A DNA stretch of 64,000 nucleotides, taken from contig JBOGCF010000040.1 in the NCBI GenBank assembly GCA_051656605.1, positions 1-64,000 on the forward strand. Direction: 5' to 3'. How positions within the stretch are numbered: position 1 is the stretch's first letter; each line of letters starts with the position of its first letter. The notes beneath the pieces are model-generated. The model was not told where the DNA came from and did no database searches. It saw only the letters and a program-made list of their open reading frames with translations. This DNA is from UBA12018 sp051656605 (lineage in GTDB: Bacteria > Bacteroidota > Bacteroidia > Bacteroidales > CAMTPD01). Below are positions 52,664 to 62,022 of this stretch, piece by piece. The position numbers and the translations under genes were made by a program.

Positions 52664-54808
52664 ATGGCCAAAAAGAAAAAAGATATAAAAGCAACACGCG
52701 TAAAAAAGAAAGAGTTGATCAAAATGATCATCGACTTGTTTGCAGCTTCTCCCAAAGAAGTGTTGAACTACAAACAGGTAGGACGTGCGGTAGGAGCTTC
52801 TACCGATGCTTTAAAGTTACTTGTTATTGATGCACTTTATGATCTTGCTGCAGACGATTTCCTAATCGAAGTAGAGCAAGGAAAGTATAAATTAAATGGA
52901 ATCGGTACTACGTCGGTAGGAAAATTCGAACGCAGAAGCAATGGTAAGAACTCGTTCATTCCCGAAGATGGAAGCAGCCCGATATTGGTTGTAGACCGCA
53001 ATGCCGGTCATGCACTTACGGGCGACAAAGTTCGTGTACAATTACTTGCCAAACGTAAAAATAAAGAACTGGAAGCCGAAGTACTTGAAGTATTGGAGCG
53101 AGCTGATAACCGTTTCGTTGGAACACTGGATGTAACCAAAGGTTATGCGTTTCTAATGACAGAAAGCCGCCTGCTTTCGAACGATATTTTTATCCCGAAA
53201 GATAAATTGAAAGGCGGTAAAGATGGTGAAAAAGCAGTAGTACGTATTACCTCTTGGCCTGATAAAGCAAAGAATCCGATTGGTGAAGTTCTTGACGTAT
53301 TGGGTAAACAAGGAGATAACAACACCGAGATGCACGCCATCTTGGCCGAGTTTGGTTTGCCTTACAAATATCCTGAAAACGTAGAGCGTACTGCCGATCA
53401 AATTCCGGATGTAATCAGTGCTGAAGAAATTGCAAAACGTGAAGACTTCCGTGGCATTACTACCTTTACCATCGACCCTAAAGATGCAAAAGACTTCGAC
53501 GATGCTTTGTCTATTCGTCAGCTTCCTTCGGGTTTGTGGGAAATAGGCGTACACATTGCCGACGTAACGCATTACGTACAACCCGACGATGTGATCGATC
53601 GTGAAGCAGAGTCGAGAGCAACTTCGGTTTACTTGGTAGACCGTACCATCCCGATGCTACCCGAACGATTGAGTAACGGAATCTGTTCGCTACGACCAAA
53701 TGAAGAGAAACTTTGTTTTTCTGCTATTTTTGAGATGAACGACGAAGGAGAAGTAAAAACTTCTCGCGTGGCTCGTACCGTAATCGAATCGGATCGCCGC
53801 TTTACCTACGAAGAAGCTCAGGAAATTATCGAAACCGGAGAAGGTGACTACAAAGAAGAGATCTTGAAACTAGACTCTCTTGCAAAGATATTGAGAAACA
53901 ACCGCTTCAAACACGGTGCAATCAACTTTGACCGTCATGAAGTTCGTTTCGAAATCGACGAGAAAGGAAAGCCGCTAAGCGTATACTTCAAGTATTCGAA
54001 AGATGCGAACAAACTGATCGAAGAGTTTATGTTGCTTGCCAACCGTACGGTTGCCGAGATTATCGGTAAACCGACAAACAACAAAAAACCAAAAACGTTT
54101 GTGTATCGTATCCACGACCTTCCGGATCCGGAAAAGATGGAAAACTTTGCAGCATTCATTCGCCGATTTGGTTACCGCTTGCAAACAGAAGGCAAAAAGG
54201 TAGACATCTCAAAAGGAATCAACACTTTGCTGGATGAAGTGCAAGGAAAACGTGAGGAAAACTTGATCGAAACAGTTGCTATTCGTGCAATGGCCAAAGC
54301 GGTATACTCTACCGAAAACATTGGTCACTACGGATTGGCATTCGAATACTATACGCACTTTACATCTCCGATTCGTCGTTATCCCGACATGATGGTGCAC
54401 CGTTTGCTCGAACGCTATTTGAGTGGAGGTCGCAGTGTTGCCGAGAAAAAATACGAAGACTTGTGTAAACACTGTTCTAGTATGGAGCAGATTGCCGCTA
54501 GTGCCGAAAGAGCTTCTATCAAATACAAACAAGTAGAGTTCTTGTCGGATAAGATCGGACAAATATTTGACGGGGTTATCTCGGGTGTTACCGAATGGGG
54601 ATTGTATGTCGAACTCAATGAAAACAAATGCGAGGGAATGGTTCCAATCCGTGATCTTGACGACGACTATTATGAGTTTGACGAGAAAAACTATTGTCTC
54701 ATCGGGCGTAGACGCAAACGTCGCTATCGCCTAGGAGATCCTTTAACTATACGAGTTGTACAAGCAAATCTAGAACGCAAGCAACTCGATTTTGCAATTG
54801 AAGAATAA
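52664..54808 (+). CDS. rnr: Ribonuclease R
   Basis: A 714-aa 3'-5' exoribonuclease from the ATG at 52664 (an upstream TTG at 52655 is in frame). Order: a Lys-rich N-terminus and winged-helix segment, two cold-shock domains, the RNB domain with TIDPKDAKDFDDALSI (Asp cluster for the metal site) and HFTSPIRRYPDMMVHRLL, and a C-terminal S1 domain (FDGVISGVTEWGLYVELNENKCEGMVPIRDL). It degrades structured RNA in the cytoplasm. It ends 10 bases before the PAP2 gene. Confidence 0.95.
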   Translation: MAKKKKDIKATRVKKKELIKMIIDLFAASPKEVLNYKQVGRAVGASTDALKLLVIDALYDLAADDFLIEVEQGKYKLNGIGTTSVGKFERRSNGKNSFIPEDGSSPILVVDRNAGHALTGDKVRVQLLAKRKNKELEAEVLEVLERADNRFVGTLDVTKGYAFLMTESRLLSNDIFIPKDKLKGGKDGEKAVVRITSWPDKAKNPIGEVLDVLGKQGDNNTEMHAILAEFGLPYKYPENVERTADQIPDVISAEEIAKREDFRGITTFTIDPKDAKDFDDALSIRQLPSGLWEIGVHIADVTHYVQPDDVIDREAESRATSVYLVDRTIPMLPERLSNGICSLRPNEEKLCFSAIFEMNDEGEVKTSRVARTVIESDRRFTYEEAQEIIETGEGDYKEEILKLDSLAKILRNNRFKHGAINFDRHEVRFEIDEKGKPLSVYFKYSKDANKLIEEFMLLANRTVAEIIGKPTNNKKPKTFVYRIHDLPDPEKMENFAAFIRRFGYRLQTEGKKVDISKGINTLLDEVQGKREENLIETVAIRAMAKAVYSTENIGHYGLAFEYYTHFTSPIRRYPDMMVHRLLERYLSGGRSVAEKKYEDLCKHCSSMEQIAASAERASIKYKQVEFLSDKIGQIFDGVISGVTEWGLYVELNENKCEGMVPIRDLDDDYYEFDEKNYCLIGRRRKRRYRLGDPLTIRVVQANLERKQLDFAIEE

Positions 54809-54818
54809 CAAATTCTGA

Positions 54819-55484
54819 ATGAGAAATAAACTAACCATTCTTATACTGATCGTTTTGGGTGTATGCATGCATACGCCCAAGGCATCGGCAGAAAGTTTCG
54901 ACTATCGAATGCTCAAGAGTATCAACGGAATCGATAGTCGCTTTGTGACCAATTACAGCAAAGTGTTTTCAAACTCATTTGCTTATGTGAGCTGTGGTGT
55001 TCCGGCCGGACTTATTGTATACGGACTTATTCAAGACGATAAAAAAGCATTGCAAAACGGACTTTGGATGACCGGAGCTCTTGTTGCCAATGGCGTTGTA
55101 ACTTTAGGACTGAAATACAGCGTAGATCGCAAACGTCCTTTCGAAGCACACCCCGATGGAATCACATTGCGCGGAAAACGAGAAGACTCACCCTCCTTTC
55201 CTTCCGGGCATACATCCTTTGCCTTTACTACTGCAACTGCACTTACGTTAGCATATCCAAAATGGTATATCATTGCCCCATCCTACCTTTGGGCAGCCTC
55301 AGTAGGATTCTCCCGCATGCAATTGGGAGTACACTATCCTTCGGACGTGCTTTGCGGAGCTTTGATCGGAGCAGGTAGTGCGTGGTTGGGTTATGAAGTA
55401 AACAAATGGTGGATGAAAAAGCATGAAGCCAAAAAGAGCAAAGCTTCAAAAGATATTCTCGAAGCCTATAATTTTAGTTATTAA
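54819..55484 (+). CDS. PAP2-family phosphatase
   Basis: A 221-aa membrane-associated phosphatase with a signal peptide (to about residue 24, ASA) and the three PAP2 motifs: KYSVDRKRP, FPSGHTSF and SRMQLGVHYPSDV, each with its catalytic Arg/His. Such proteins dephosphorylate undecaprenyl-PP, phosphatidate or lipid A at the periplasmic face; the substrate is open. Co-transcribed with rnr. A terminator follows. Confidence 0.9.
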   Translation: MRNKLTILILIVLGVCMHTPKASAESFDYRMLKSINGIDSRFVTNYSKVFSNSFAYVSCGVPAGLIVYGLIQDDKKALQNGLWMTGALVANGVVTLGLKYSVDRKRPFEAHPDGITLRGKREDSPSFPSGHTSFAFTTATALTLAYPKWYIIAPSYLWAASVGFSRMQLGVHYPSDVLCGALIGAGSAWLGYEVNKWWMKKHEAKKSKASKDILEAYNFSY

Positions 55485-55503
55485 GGCTTTTAACTAAATG
55501 TAT

Positions 55504-55545
55504 AAAACTGTAGTAGAAAAAAGACTCTGCTGCAGTTTTTTTTCT
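55504..55545 (+). terminator. Terminator of the rnr-PAP2 unit
   Basis: AAACTGTAG (55505-55513) pairs with CTGCAGTTT (55530-55538) with one G-T pair, followed by eight T. Confidence 0.8.
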
Positions 55546-55635
55546 ACCAAAACTGGCTCTTTCTGAATTCTTCATATTATATTTAGACCTGTCGTAAACG
55601 ACAAATACCAGAAACACAACACAAGACCAGTTAAC

Positions 55636-57837
55636 ATGATTACAAAATACCTAATCGGTGCACTTATTTGTGTACTTACCATTGCAAATACACATACAAT
55701 TGCCGCAGAAACAATTCGGCTTTCGGAAGTAAAGCAACTTAGTTTTAGAACCAATAAAACGGAATACTTACCCGGAGACTCTATACTTGTTCATTATTGG
55801 CTAATTGATCCGACTACACAGCAACCGACTACTATAGAAGGAGGAGTAACTTTCCAACTACTTGATAAAGACGGATTGGAAATATCTTCGGTTCGAAGTC
55901 TCCCAACGGTAAAAGGAACCACCACCTTTGTGCAAGCTCCTTACTCAAAAGGGATTCATTTCCTACGTGCCTATACCGATGAAATGCTCAACATCTCCGA
56001 CAACCTAATCCCGTCAGCACCTTTGTATATCAATGCATTGAAAGATGATTTTGCACCATTCCCAAACAAACAAATCAAGTTGTATCCAGAGGGAGGAGTG
56101 TTGATTCCCAAACATAAGCAACGCATTGTTATTTCCGCTCCAAGTTATATCGGAGACTCTGTTTTTGTTTACAACAAAGCACACATACGACAAGCGGAAA
56201 CTATCATCTCAGAATACGGCAATTCGTTGATTATGCTTACCCCAGAAATAAACGATACATATACAGTACGCATACAAGATGTCGAAGTTCCTTTCGAGGT
56301 AAAGCCTAATGCGACAACTTTACAGCTTACTCAAAATCGTGATCGGATTATCTATTCGGCACTATCAGACAGGGCAATAACCAAAGGCTCGAAAACGAAA
56401 CTTGAGATATATACCGGCAATGAGCTTCTACATACATCCAATTTAGACGACTCCAATGCCAGCGGGTCTTTCGATATATCCAAGCTTCCCAATTCAACAC
56501 TCTTGTTTGTCCTTACACAAAACGATTCAACTCAAATAGCCCAACGAGCTGTTTTTATTGATAAAGTAGATGAGATTGAAAAGCCTCTTTTAAACAAATC
56601 TATTGTAAACACAACTCAGACGGCCGATCTAAAAGTAGACTTCAACGCTATAGATCCGGAACAATCATATAGAGTATACATCAATACATTTACACCGCTA
56701 CTTACAGACTTGCTTCCGTTATCAGCCAAGCAATCGGCCCAACTAAGCGATTGTTTTGATGCCCAACTTCCGGCTGCAAAAAGACATTATATCATTGACT
56801 TGCTGATGATACAAGAATCGGAACGATTAGCATTCGATTTCAAAAACATCTACACCAACGGGTACTCAAACAAACTTTGGGGAAAAGTTAAGAAAGAAGT
56901 TGTGGGTGCCGTCGATGAAGGTAAAATCATTGCGATTAACTCACAAAACAGAGATTTATCGGAAGCACCTCTTAGCAAAGGTGGCGTCTTTAATATTGAT
57001 CTCGGCACATTTACCGATAGCACCTCATTCTACCTACAAGCATACAATAAGAAAGAAAAGTCAAACTTCTTTGTCATTGAAATAGACTCCACACATAAGC
57101 CTTCTTTTACACCCACTCATGGCAAAATAAAAAAGACGACAAATACATTTATCTCCCGTCAAAACATCAAAGACATTGCTTTCGAAGATGTAATTCCGGA
57201 AGTAAAAGTAACGGCTCGTAAAATAGAAAAGCCAATAGAAGCAGCTGTTTTTTATGAAGGAAAAACTTTTACAGCTCAAAAAATACAAGAACGCGTATTC
57301 GGTTCATTAGAGCAAATTATCAATAGCATGACAGACGTGTATGTAGGCTCTATTCCCTCAAGCTTTGATGATAAATTATTCATAAAAGTAGTCTTCAGCA
57401 ATAGACCATCATCAGTTATACGAGAAGGATATGTCGCAACCGTTGGTATTATAATCGATAACTTTTTCTATGAGTTCGAGGAAGCCAATAACTTTCTGGA
57501 TATAAATGATATTGAAAAAATTGAATACATTTCGGCAATTCGCGCTTCGATATACGGAACAAGAGCATTCAATGGAGTAGTACGAATCGAAACAAAGTCG
57601 GGATGGACCACACAAGATGTTCCCTCGCAAGGGATCAAGTTTTATCCAAAAGGATTTAGCGAACGTACCAACCGTGAAAGCTGGCATAAACCAGACAATG
57701 AATGCATCGTTGTTACCGGAAAGGAGCTAACAGACGGAACTACCGTAACAACCACTCATCCCATCGAATCAATCTTCGTAGAAGGCTTCGATCAAGATGG
57801 TAAGATTGTACAACAACACATTACATTGAATGATTAA
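55636..57837 (+). CDS. Exported MG2-like protein with orphan TonB plug domain
   Basis: A 733-aa secreted protein with a signal peptide (to about 24, TIAA). The N-terminal half (SFRTNKTEYLPGDSILVHYWL, about 35-130) resembles the macroglobulin MG2 domain, then come beta-sandwich repeats. The C-terminal part (about 520-680) looks like a receptor plug (VIPEVKVTARK, INDIEKIEYISAIRASIYGTRAFNGVVRIETK) but no barrel follows. Such proteins are common in Bacteroidetes and of unknown role; an interaction with an outer-membrane transporter is plausible. It stands alone between terminators. Confidence 0.75.
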   Translation: MITKYLIGALICVLTIANTHTIAAETIRLSEVKQLSFRTNKTEYLPGDSILVHYWLIDPTTQQPTTIEGGVTFQLLDKDGLEISSVRSLPTVKGTTTFVQAPYSKGIHFLRAYTDEMLNISDNLIPSAPLYINALKDDFAPFPNKQIKLYPEGGVLIPKHKQRIVISAPSYIGDSVFVYNKAHIRQAETIISEYGNSLIMLTPEINDTYTVRIQDVEVPFEVKPNATTLQLTQNRDRIIYSALSDRAITKGSKTKLEIYTGNELLHTSNLDDSNASGSFDISKLPNSTLLFVLTQNDSTQIAQRAVFIDKVDEIEKPLLNKSIVNTTQTADLKVDFNAIDPEQSYRVYINTFTPLLTDLLPLSAKQSAQLSDCFDAQLPAAKRHYIIDLLMIQESERLAFDFKNIYTNGYSNKLWGKVKKEVVGAVDEGKIIAINSQNRDLSEAPLSKGGVFNIDLGTFTDSTSFYLQAYNKKEKSNFFVIEIDSTHKPSFTPTHGKIKKTTNTFISRQNIKDIAFEDVIPEVKVTARKIEKPIEAAVFYEGKTFTAQKIQERVFGSLEQIINSMTDVYVGSIPSSFDDKLFIKVVFSNRPSSVIREGYVATVGIIIDNFFYEFEEANNFLDINDIEKIEYISAIRASIYGTRAFNGVVRIETKSGWTTQDVPSQGIKFYPKGFSERTNRESWHKPDNECIVVTGKELTDGTTVTTTHPIESIFVEGFDQDGKIVQQHITLND

Positions 57838-57841
57838 ATAA

Positions 57842-57900
57842 ATCCGATCGAAAGGCCCCATACTACGACTGTGCAGTATGGGGCCTTTCGATCAGATTTG
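57842..57900. terminator. Strong bidirectional terminator
   Basis: GATCGAAAGGCCCCATACT (57845-57863) pairs with AGTATGGGGCCTTTCGATC (57875-57893), with A/T tracts on both sides, between converging genes. Confidence 0.93.
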
Positions 57901-57903
57901 TTT

Positions 57904-59175
57904 TTATTTCAAAAAGTATTCAAATGAGCAAGCTTCATTAGCATGACTAAAGTAATCGGAAACGGTAATTTTATAAGGATATGCTTCATTTGTATGATCG
58001 GTCAAACGGGTAAGATAGTCCGTTATTATTTCGGCTTTTCCTCTCTTTGCGACAAAGCTTTGCGATTGATCCAGATACGCATGACTCACTTCTATTTCTG
58101 CAAGAATAGCGGTTTCTTCTTCGGTAAACAAGTCTGTACTATTTTGCAACTTCTTGCGCACAATCGTCTTTACATCATCAAGATCATTATCTGTTTCCAC
58201 GATAAGCAAGCCCACACGACCATAGCTCACCATTGAAATATATGACAAACTCTGAGCAGGAAAATCCTCCACCTTCAGCACCTCTTCAACCATCTTCTCT
58301 TGTAAATCCAACGTTAATGCAAAAACAGTTTGATCGTATGAGAAGATAAACCCTTCATTTTTCACCATCTCTTGTTCTGTATAAGGCTTTCCAGAGATCA
58401 ATTCATCGAGTTTCACTCCCATATTTCCCTCTCCGATCAATCGTAATTCGCGATAAGAGTCAAAATGGATGCCTTTTAAATCACTTTTAAAACTCAACTG
58501 CTGATTCGGTTTTGCATCTATCACCTTAGCGGCATAGGCTTGTTGTGCTTGAAGAGATGGAGTAAACGTTTCATCTTTTACATTTACCGGCCCTATCGGA
58601 AATACGGTAATCGGAATAAAAGTATATTGATCGTAACAAGGAAGTAGAGAATTCACACCAAGGTTTCTGTTAATTAAATTGCCCAGAAACACCTTATCTT
58701 TCATTCCTGCGGTGATAAGCAATTCGTTTGTTGCAAACTGATATTGACGAGATAACTGATTATCCGCGAGCGTAAAGTCTGCTTGCTCAAAAAAGGAGAA
58801 GCCAAGCGAAGCCCAAGTGATCTCTTTTTCTTTTGCCTCTTGACTTACTTGGATCGACGCAGATAATTGATCTTGTTGAAAACAAACGTTGGCTTCGCGT
58901 TGTTTCGTTTTCTCATTTGCCAATATGGTCAATGTTAGAACCTGTGATGCAGAGCCTGATTTTTTATCTAATTCAATCCAGTCAGGCAAATCAGAGGCCA
59001 CCCAGTCACCATTGGCTTGTAGTTCGATCGTTTTTTGTCCGCCCGAAGGATCAAAAGATAACTCAGAGTGACTCAATTGCAGTGTTGGAACCTCGGGAAG
59101 TTCGTTATCGGTACTACAGGCAGTGGCATATAGCATTAGAAATAAGAAAATAACACATGACAGCAGTTTATTCAT
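57904..59175 (-). CDS. BACON-domain lipoprotein with cholesterol-dependent-cytolysin-like domain
   Basis: A 423-aa lipoprotein (Cys at residue 20, ATACSTDNE). Residues about 32-115 form a BACON domain (LSHSELSFDPSGGQKTIELQ, WIELDKKSG). From about 130 the protein resembles thiol-activated cytolysins: NRNLGVNSLLPCYDQYTFIP mirrors the early block of domain 1, and SYDQTVFALTLDLQEK with LSYISMVSYGRVGLLIVET corresponds to the Y-x-Q-x-F-(Y/A)-x-V and (Y/F)VSNVAYGRT-VxVKLET region. The C-terminal membrane-binding domain 4 and its Trp-rich loop are absent. This would be a short CDC-like protein. Pore formation is not shown by sequence. It stands alone between a strong terminator and the sigma-factor region. 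Confidence 0.7.
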   Translation of the reverse strand: MNKLLSCVIFLFLMLYATACSTDNELPEVPTLQLSHSELSFDPSGGQKTIELQANGDWVASDLPDWIELDKKSGSASQVLTLTILANEKTKQREANVCFQQDQLSASIQVSQEAKEKEITWASLGFSFFEQADFTLADNQLSRQYQFATNELLITAGMKDKVFLGNLINRNLGVNSLLPCYDQYTFIPITVFPIGPVNVKDETFTPSLQAQQAYAAKVIDAKPNQQLSFKSDLKGIHFDSYRELRLIGEGNMGVKLDELISGKPYTEQEMVKNEGFIFSYDQTVFALTLDLQEKMVEEVLKVEDFPAQSLSYISMVSYGRVGLLIVETDNDLDDVKTIVRKKLQNSTDLFTEEETAILAEIEVSHAYLDQSQSFVAKRGKAEIITDYLTRLTDHTNEAYPYKITVSDYFSHANEACSFEYFLK

Positions 59176-59442
59176 TGTACTAATATTTAAATAGTTAGAC
59201 TCTTTTACAAAGAAATCAATATATTCTCAATTTAGAGTGATAATACCAAGCAAATCTGTTGAATAAAAAAAATAGACAAAACAATGCTTTTTTTAGGTAA
59301 TAACACCTATATTTGTTGTGAACCATTAAACTATACTGAATAACATGTAAATACAACAAAAAACATATTATTCACAAGTAAAAAATGTTTGAAAAGGTCA
59401 TATTTTGACGAGTACTTTGTCTTTATAGCAAAATCAGGAGAT

Positions 59443-59472
59443 TTTGAGAAGTAAAATTTGTACTTACATTTG
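59443..59472 (+). promoter_or_regulatory. Promoter of the ECF sigma factor gene
   Basis: TTTG (59443-59446), an 18-base spacer and TACATTTG (59465-59472); transcription would start near 59479, about 80 bases before the gene. Confidence 0.6.
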
Positions 59473-59557
59473 CAGTGTCGAAAGGAAAACAGATTGTATA
59501 ACTCAGACAAAAAAAAATGAAAGAACAATTTTACAAACCAATTTATTACTGACGGTT

Positions 59558-60061
59558 ATGGACGCGCAACAATTTCAACAAAAACTAATGGGTCTTCAAA
59601 GCAACATGATGAACTTTGCTATGATGCTTACTGCTAACAGAGAAGAAGCACAAGACCTTTTACAAGACACTACATTAAAAGCTCTTGACAATCAAGAGAA
59701 GTTTGTTGATAATGTCAACTTTAAAGGTTGGGTATTGACGATCATGCGTCATACGTTCATTAACAATTACCATAAAGTGCTGCGCACACAGACAGTAGTA
59801 GATCAGGAAATTGATCTTTACAATGTAACAGTTACAACCGATAGCGGTTTCGAATCTCCAGACGGTGCATACGCCATGAACGAGATCAACAAAGCAATCG
59901 CCGACTTGAATGACGAACTTAAAGTTCCGTTTTCAATGTTCGTAACCGGTTATAAGTACAACGAAATTGCAGAAGAGCTTAATTTGCCATTGGGCACTAT
60001 TAAAAGCCGCATTTTCTTTGCTCGTAAAACGTTACAATTGAAGCTTAAGGATTTTAGATAA
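59558..60061 (+). CDS. ECF RNA polymerase sigma factor
   Basis: A 167-aa sigma-70-family protein from the ATG at 59558, which follows the promoter; an upstream in-frame extension is poorly composed. Region 2 has ANREEAQDLLQDTTLKAL and FKGWVLTIMRHTFINNYHK (about 25-75); region 4 has the helix-turn-helix YKYNEIAEELNLPLGTIKSRIFFARKTL near 132-160. No anti-sigma gene follows, so regulation must be elsewhere. Followed by a terminator. Confidence 0.9.
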   Translation: MDAQQFQQKLMGLQSNMMNFAMMLTANREEAQDLLQDTTLKALDNQEKFVDNVNFKGWVLTIMRHTFINNYHKVLRTQTVVDQEIDLYNVTVTTDSGFESPDGAYAMNEINKAIADLNDELKVPFSMFVTGYKYNEIAEELNLPLGTIKSRIFFARKTLQLKLKDFR

Positions 60062-60081
60062 AACATAAAATATGGATTAGT

Positions 60082-60121
60082 GCATGCTTGTCTTCGTGAG
60101 AAAATAAGCATGCTTTTTTTT
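60082..60121 (+). terminator. Terminator of the sigma factor gene
   Basis: GCATGCTT (60082-60089) pairs with AAGCATGC (60106-60113), followed by eight to nine T. Confidence 0.9.
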
Positions 60122-60140
60122 TGCCCATAACGAAGACTAA

Positions 60141-60275
60141 CCTCACTCCTTACCTACATTAAACTTAGACACGATCGTGTACACAACTTAGACAGGTATA
60201 TGACAAGAATGCGTCACGTACCTGTACACATCTTAGACACGTACCTGTCTAAGCTTAATCCTCACAACCAGGTAT
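60141..60275. repeat. Degenerate tandem repeat, 22-23 bp period
   Basis: CTTAGACACG at 60164 and 60232 and CTTAGACAGG at 60187 begin units in register with a weaker unit at 60209 (steps 23, 22, 23). TACCTGTACACA (60219-60230) recurs as TACCTGTCTAAG (60242-60253) and TACCTA at 60151 is in phase three units earlier. CTTAGACAGGTA (60187-60198) and TACCTGTCTAAG form a 12-bp inverted repeat. No ORF. Apart from this and the terminators nothing is seen in the 60062-60415 gap. Confidence 0.7.
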
Positions 60276-60346
60276 CTTAACATTGCTCATAATTCAACAT
60301 ATAGCACACGATAACACATCCTATAACTCGCATGGATGCGATGATA

Positions 60347-60394
60347 TGAAAACGCCCCGCACTATTTGCTTTGAAGGCAAACGGTGCGGGACGT
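60347..60394 (-). terminator. Terminator of the parE-coaD-S41 transcript
   Basis: ACGCCCCGCAC (60352-60362) pairs with GTGCGGGACGT (60384-60394, one mismatch); on the minus strand the stem is followed by a short T-run. Confidence 0.75.
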
Positions 60395-60415
60395 GCTTGT
60401 ATAGTCGAATGTGGG

Positions 60416-62014
60416 TTACTTCGTTTTCTTGCCGTTTAGAATGGCGTTGTATTCTTTGTCATCCTTGATCAGTTGCAATGCTTTGAGGTAAGCGTCGTTT
60501 ACTTCATTGATGATTTCGTAATAGGCGCCCATGTCGTACAAGTCGCGTGCGATCAAAGCTTTGATCTGTAGTTTGATCAATGGCAAAGCCTTGTCGTACT
60601 GTTCTTGGTTGAACTCTATCTTTTCGGCTGCTGCCAGTGCCAGCAAGTCGTCGAGCATTGCTTGGTTTACTTCAAAGTCTTTGGCAAATGCTTCGCTTGT
60701 TTTGTAAGCGGCTTTGAGTTCGTTTCGGCTGCGATCCATTACGTTCATCGCTTCGCGGTTGATCAAGCCTTGTGCCAACAAGTTGCGATGGTAGTTGGTG
60801 AACAAGGTGGTATCGAGCGGAATAAATACGTCGGGCATAATGCCTCCGCCGCCGTAAACAATACGTTTGTTTTTAAGCGTTTCGTAGCGCAACGAATCGG
60901 CAAACTTGATGCTGTCTTGATTCATCATTTCACCATGTTTGAAGCGTTCGTTGAAGTCCATCATATAGTCTTCACTGTCGCCTTTTACATACGGCTTTTG
61001 AATAGAACGGCCGGTTGGCGTGTAATAACGGGCTACGGTAAGGCGAATCAAAGACCCGTCGGGAAGAGGAAGTGGTTTTTGCACCAAACCTTTACCAAAG
61101 GTACGACGTCCTACAATAACACCGCGATCCCAATCTTGAATGGCTCCACTCACGATTTCACTAGCAGAGGCCGAACCTTCATCAACCAATACAATGAGTT
61201 TGCCTTGCTCGAATTGTCCTTTGCTCGAAGCATTGGCATCTTCGCGTGGTTGCTCGCGTCCTTCGGTATACACGATCAGTTCGTTGTTGCCCAAAAACTC
61301 GTCGGCTAGTTCAATGGCTGCATTTAAGTAGCCACCACCATTGCCTTGCAAATCGAGAATCAAGTTTTTCATTCCTTGCTTCTTCAAGGTAGCCAAAGCG
61401 TCTTTAATTTCGTCGCCGGTAGTAGCGGCAAAGCGATTCAGCTTGAGATAACCGGTCTCTTTATCTACCATAAAGGCAGCGTCGAGACTGTGAATAGGAA
61501 TCTTATCACGTATGATTTTGAATTCGATGAGCTCGGGTTTGTTATTACGCATTACTTTGACTGAAACCTGTGATCCCTTAGGACCTTTCAATCTACTCAT
61601 AATGTCGCTTGTTTTCATATCTACGCCCGAGATTACGGTATCGTTTACCATGATAATGCGGTCGCCTGCCATAAGACCAACTTTCTCCGATGGTCCGCCG
61701 GGAATTACCTGAATCACGTAAAGCGTATCGGTAAGCATGTTGAACTGAATGCCAATGCCGTCGAAATTACCTTGCAACGGCGCGGTCAGTTCTTTTGTTT
61801 CTTCCACATCAGTGTATGTTGAGTGCGGATCGAGCTTATCTAGCATTCCGCGTATCGCGTCTTCAACGATTTTTGTGTTGTTTACAGAGTCTACATACAA
61901 ACTAGAGATTGCATATAGTGCCATGGATAGTTTTCGTCCGTCTTGATTGCTTGGTTGCGCAAATGCCGATAGCGACACAACGGAAAGAAGTAAAAAGATT
62001 AACTTGTGCTTCAT
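60416..62014 (-). CDS. S41-family C-terminal processing peptidase
   Basis: A 532-aa periplasmic protease with a signal peptide (to about 19, AFAQ), a PDZ domain (about 95-175, GIGIQFNMLTDTLYVIQVIPGGPSE) and the S41 core with the catalytic Ser in DEGSASASEIVSG and Lys in RRTFGKGLVQ. It resembles CtpA/Prc tail-specific proteases that trim envelope proteins. It is the last gene of a minus-strand run with coaD (8 bases apart) and parE. Confidence 0.92.
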   Translation of the reverse strand: MKHKLIFLLLSVVSLSAFAQPSNQDGRKLSMALYAISSLYVDSVNNTKIVEDAIRGMLDKLDPHSTYTDVEETKELTAPLQGNFDGIGIQFNMLTDTLYVIQVIPGGPSEKVGLMAGDRIIMVNDTVISGVDMKTSDIMSRLKGPKGSQVSVKVMRNNKPELIEFKIIRDKIPIHSLDAAFMVDKETGYLKLNRFAATTGDEIKDALATLKKQGMKNLILDLQGNGGGYLNAAIELADEFLGNNELIVYTEGREQPREDANASSKGQFEQGKLIVLVDEGSASASEIVSGAIQDWDRGVIVGRRTFGKGLVQKPLPLPDGSLIRLTVARYYTPTGRSIQKPYVKGDSEDYMMDFNERFKHGEMMNQDSIKFADSLRYETLKNKRIVYGGGGIMPDVFIPLDTTLFTNYHRNLLAQGLINREAMNVMDRSRNELKAAYKTSEAFAKDFEVNQAMLDDLLALAAAEKIEFNQEQYDKALPLIKLQIKALIARDLYDMGAYYEIINEVNDAYLKALQLIKDDKEYNAILNGKKTK

Positions 62015-62022
62015 AACTTAAT

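Noticed and set aside
60141..60275. CRISPR array
   Set aside because: Units are 22-23 bp head to tail without constant repeats plus variable spacers, and no cas genes are present.
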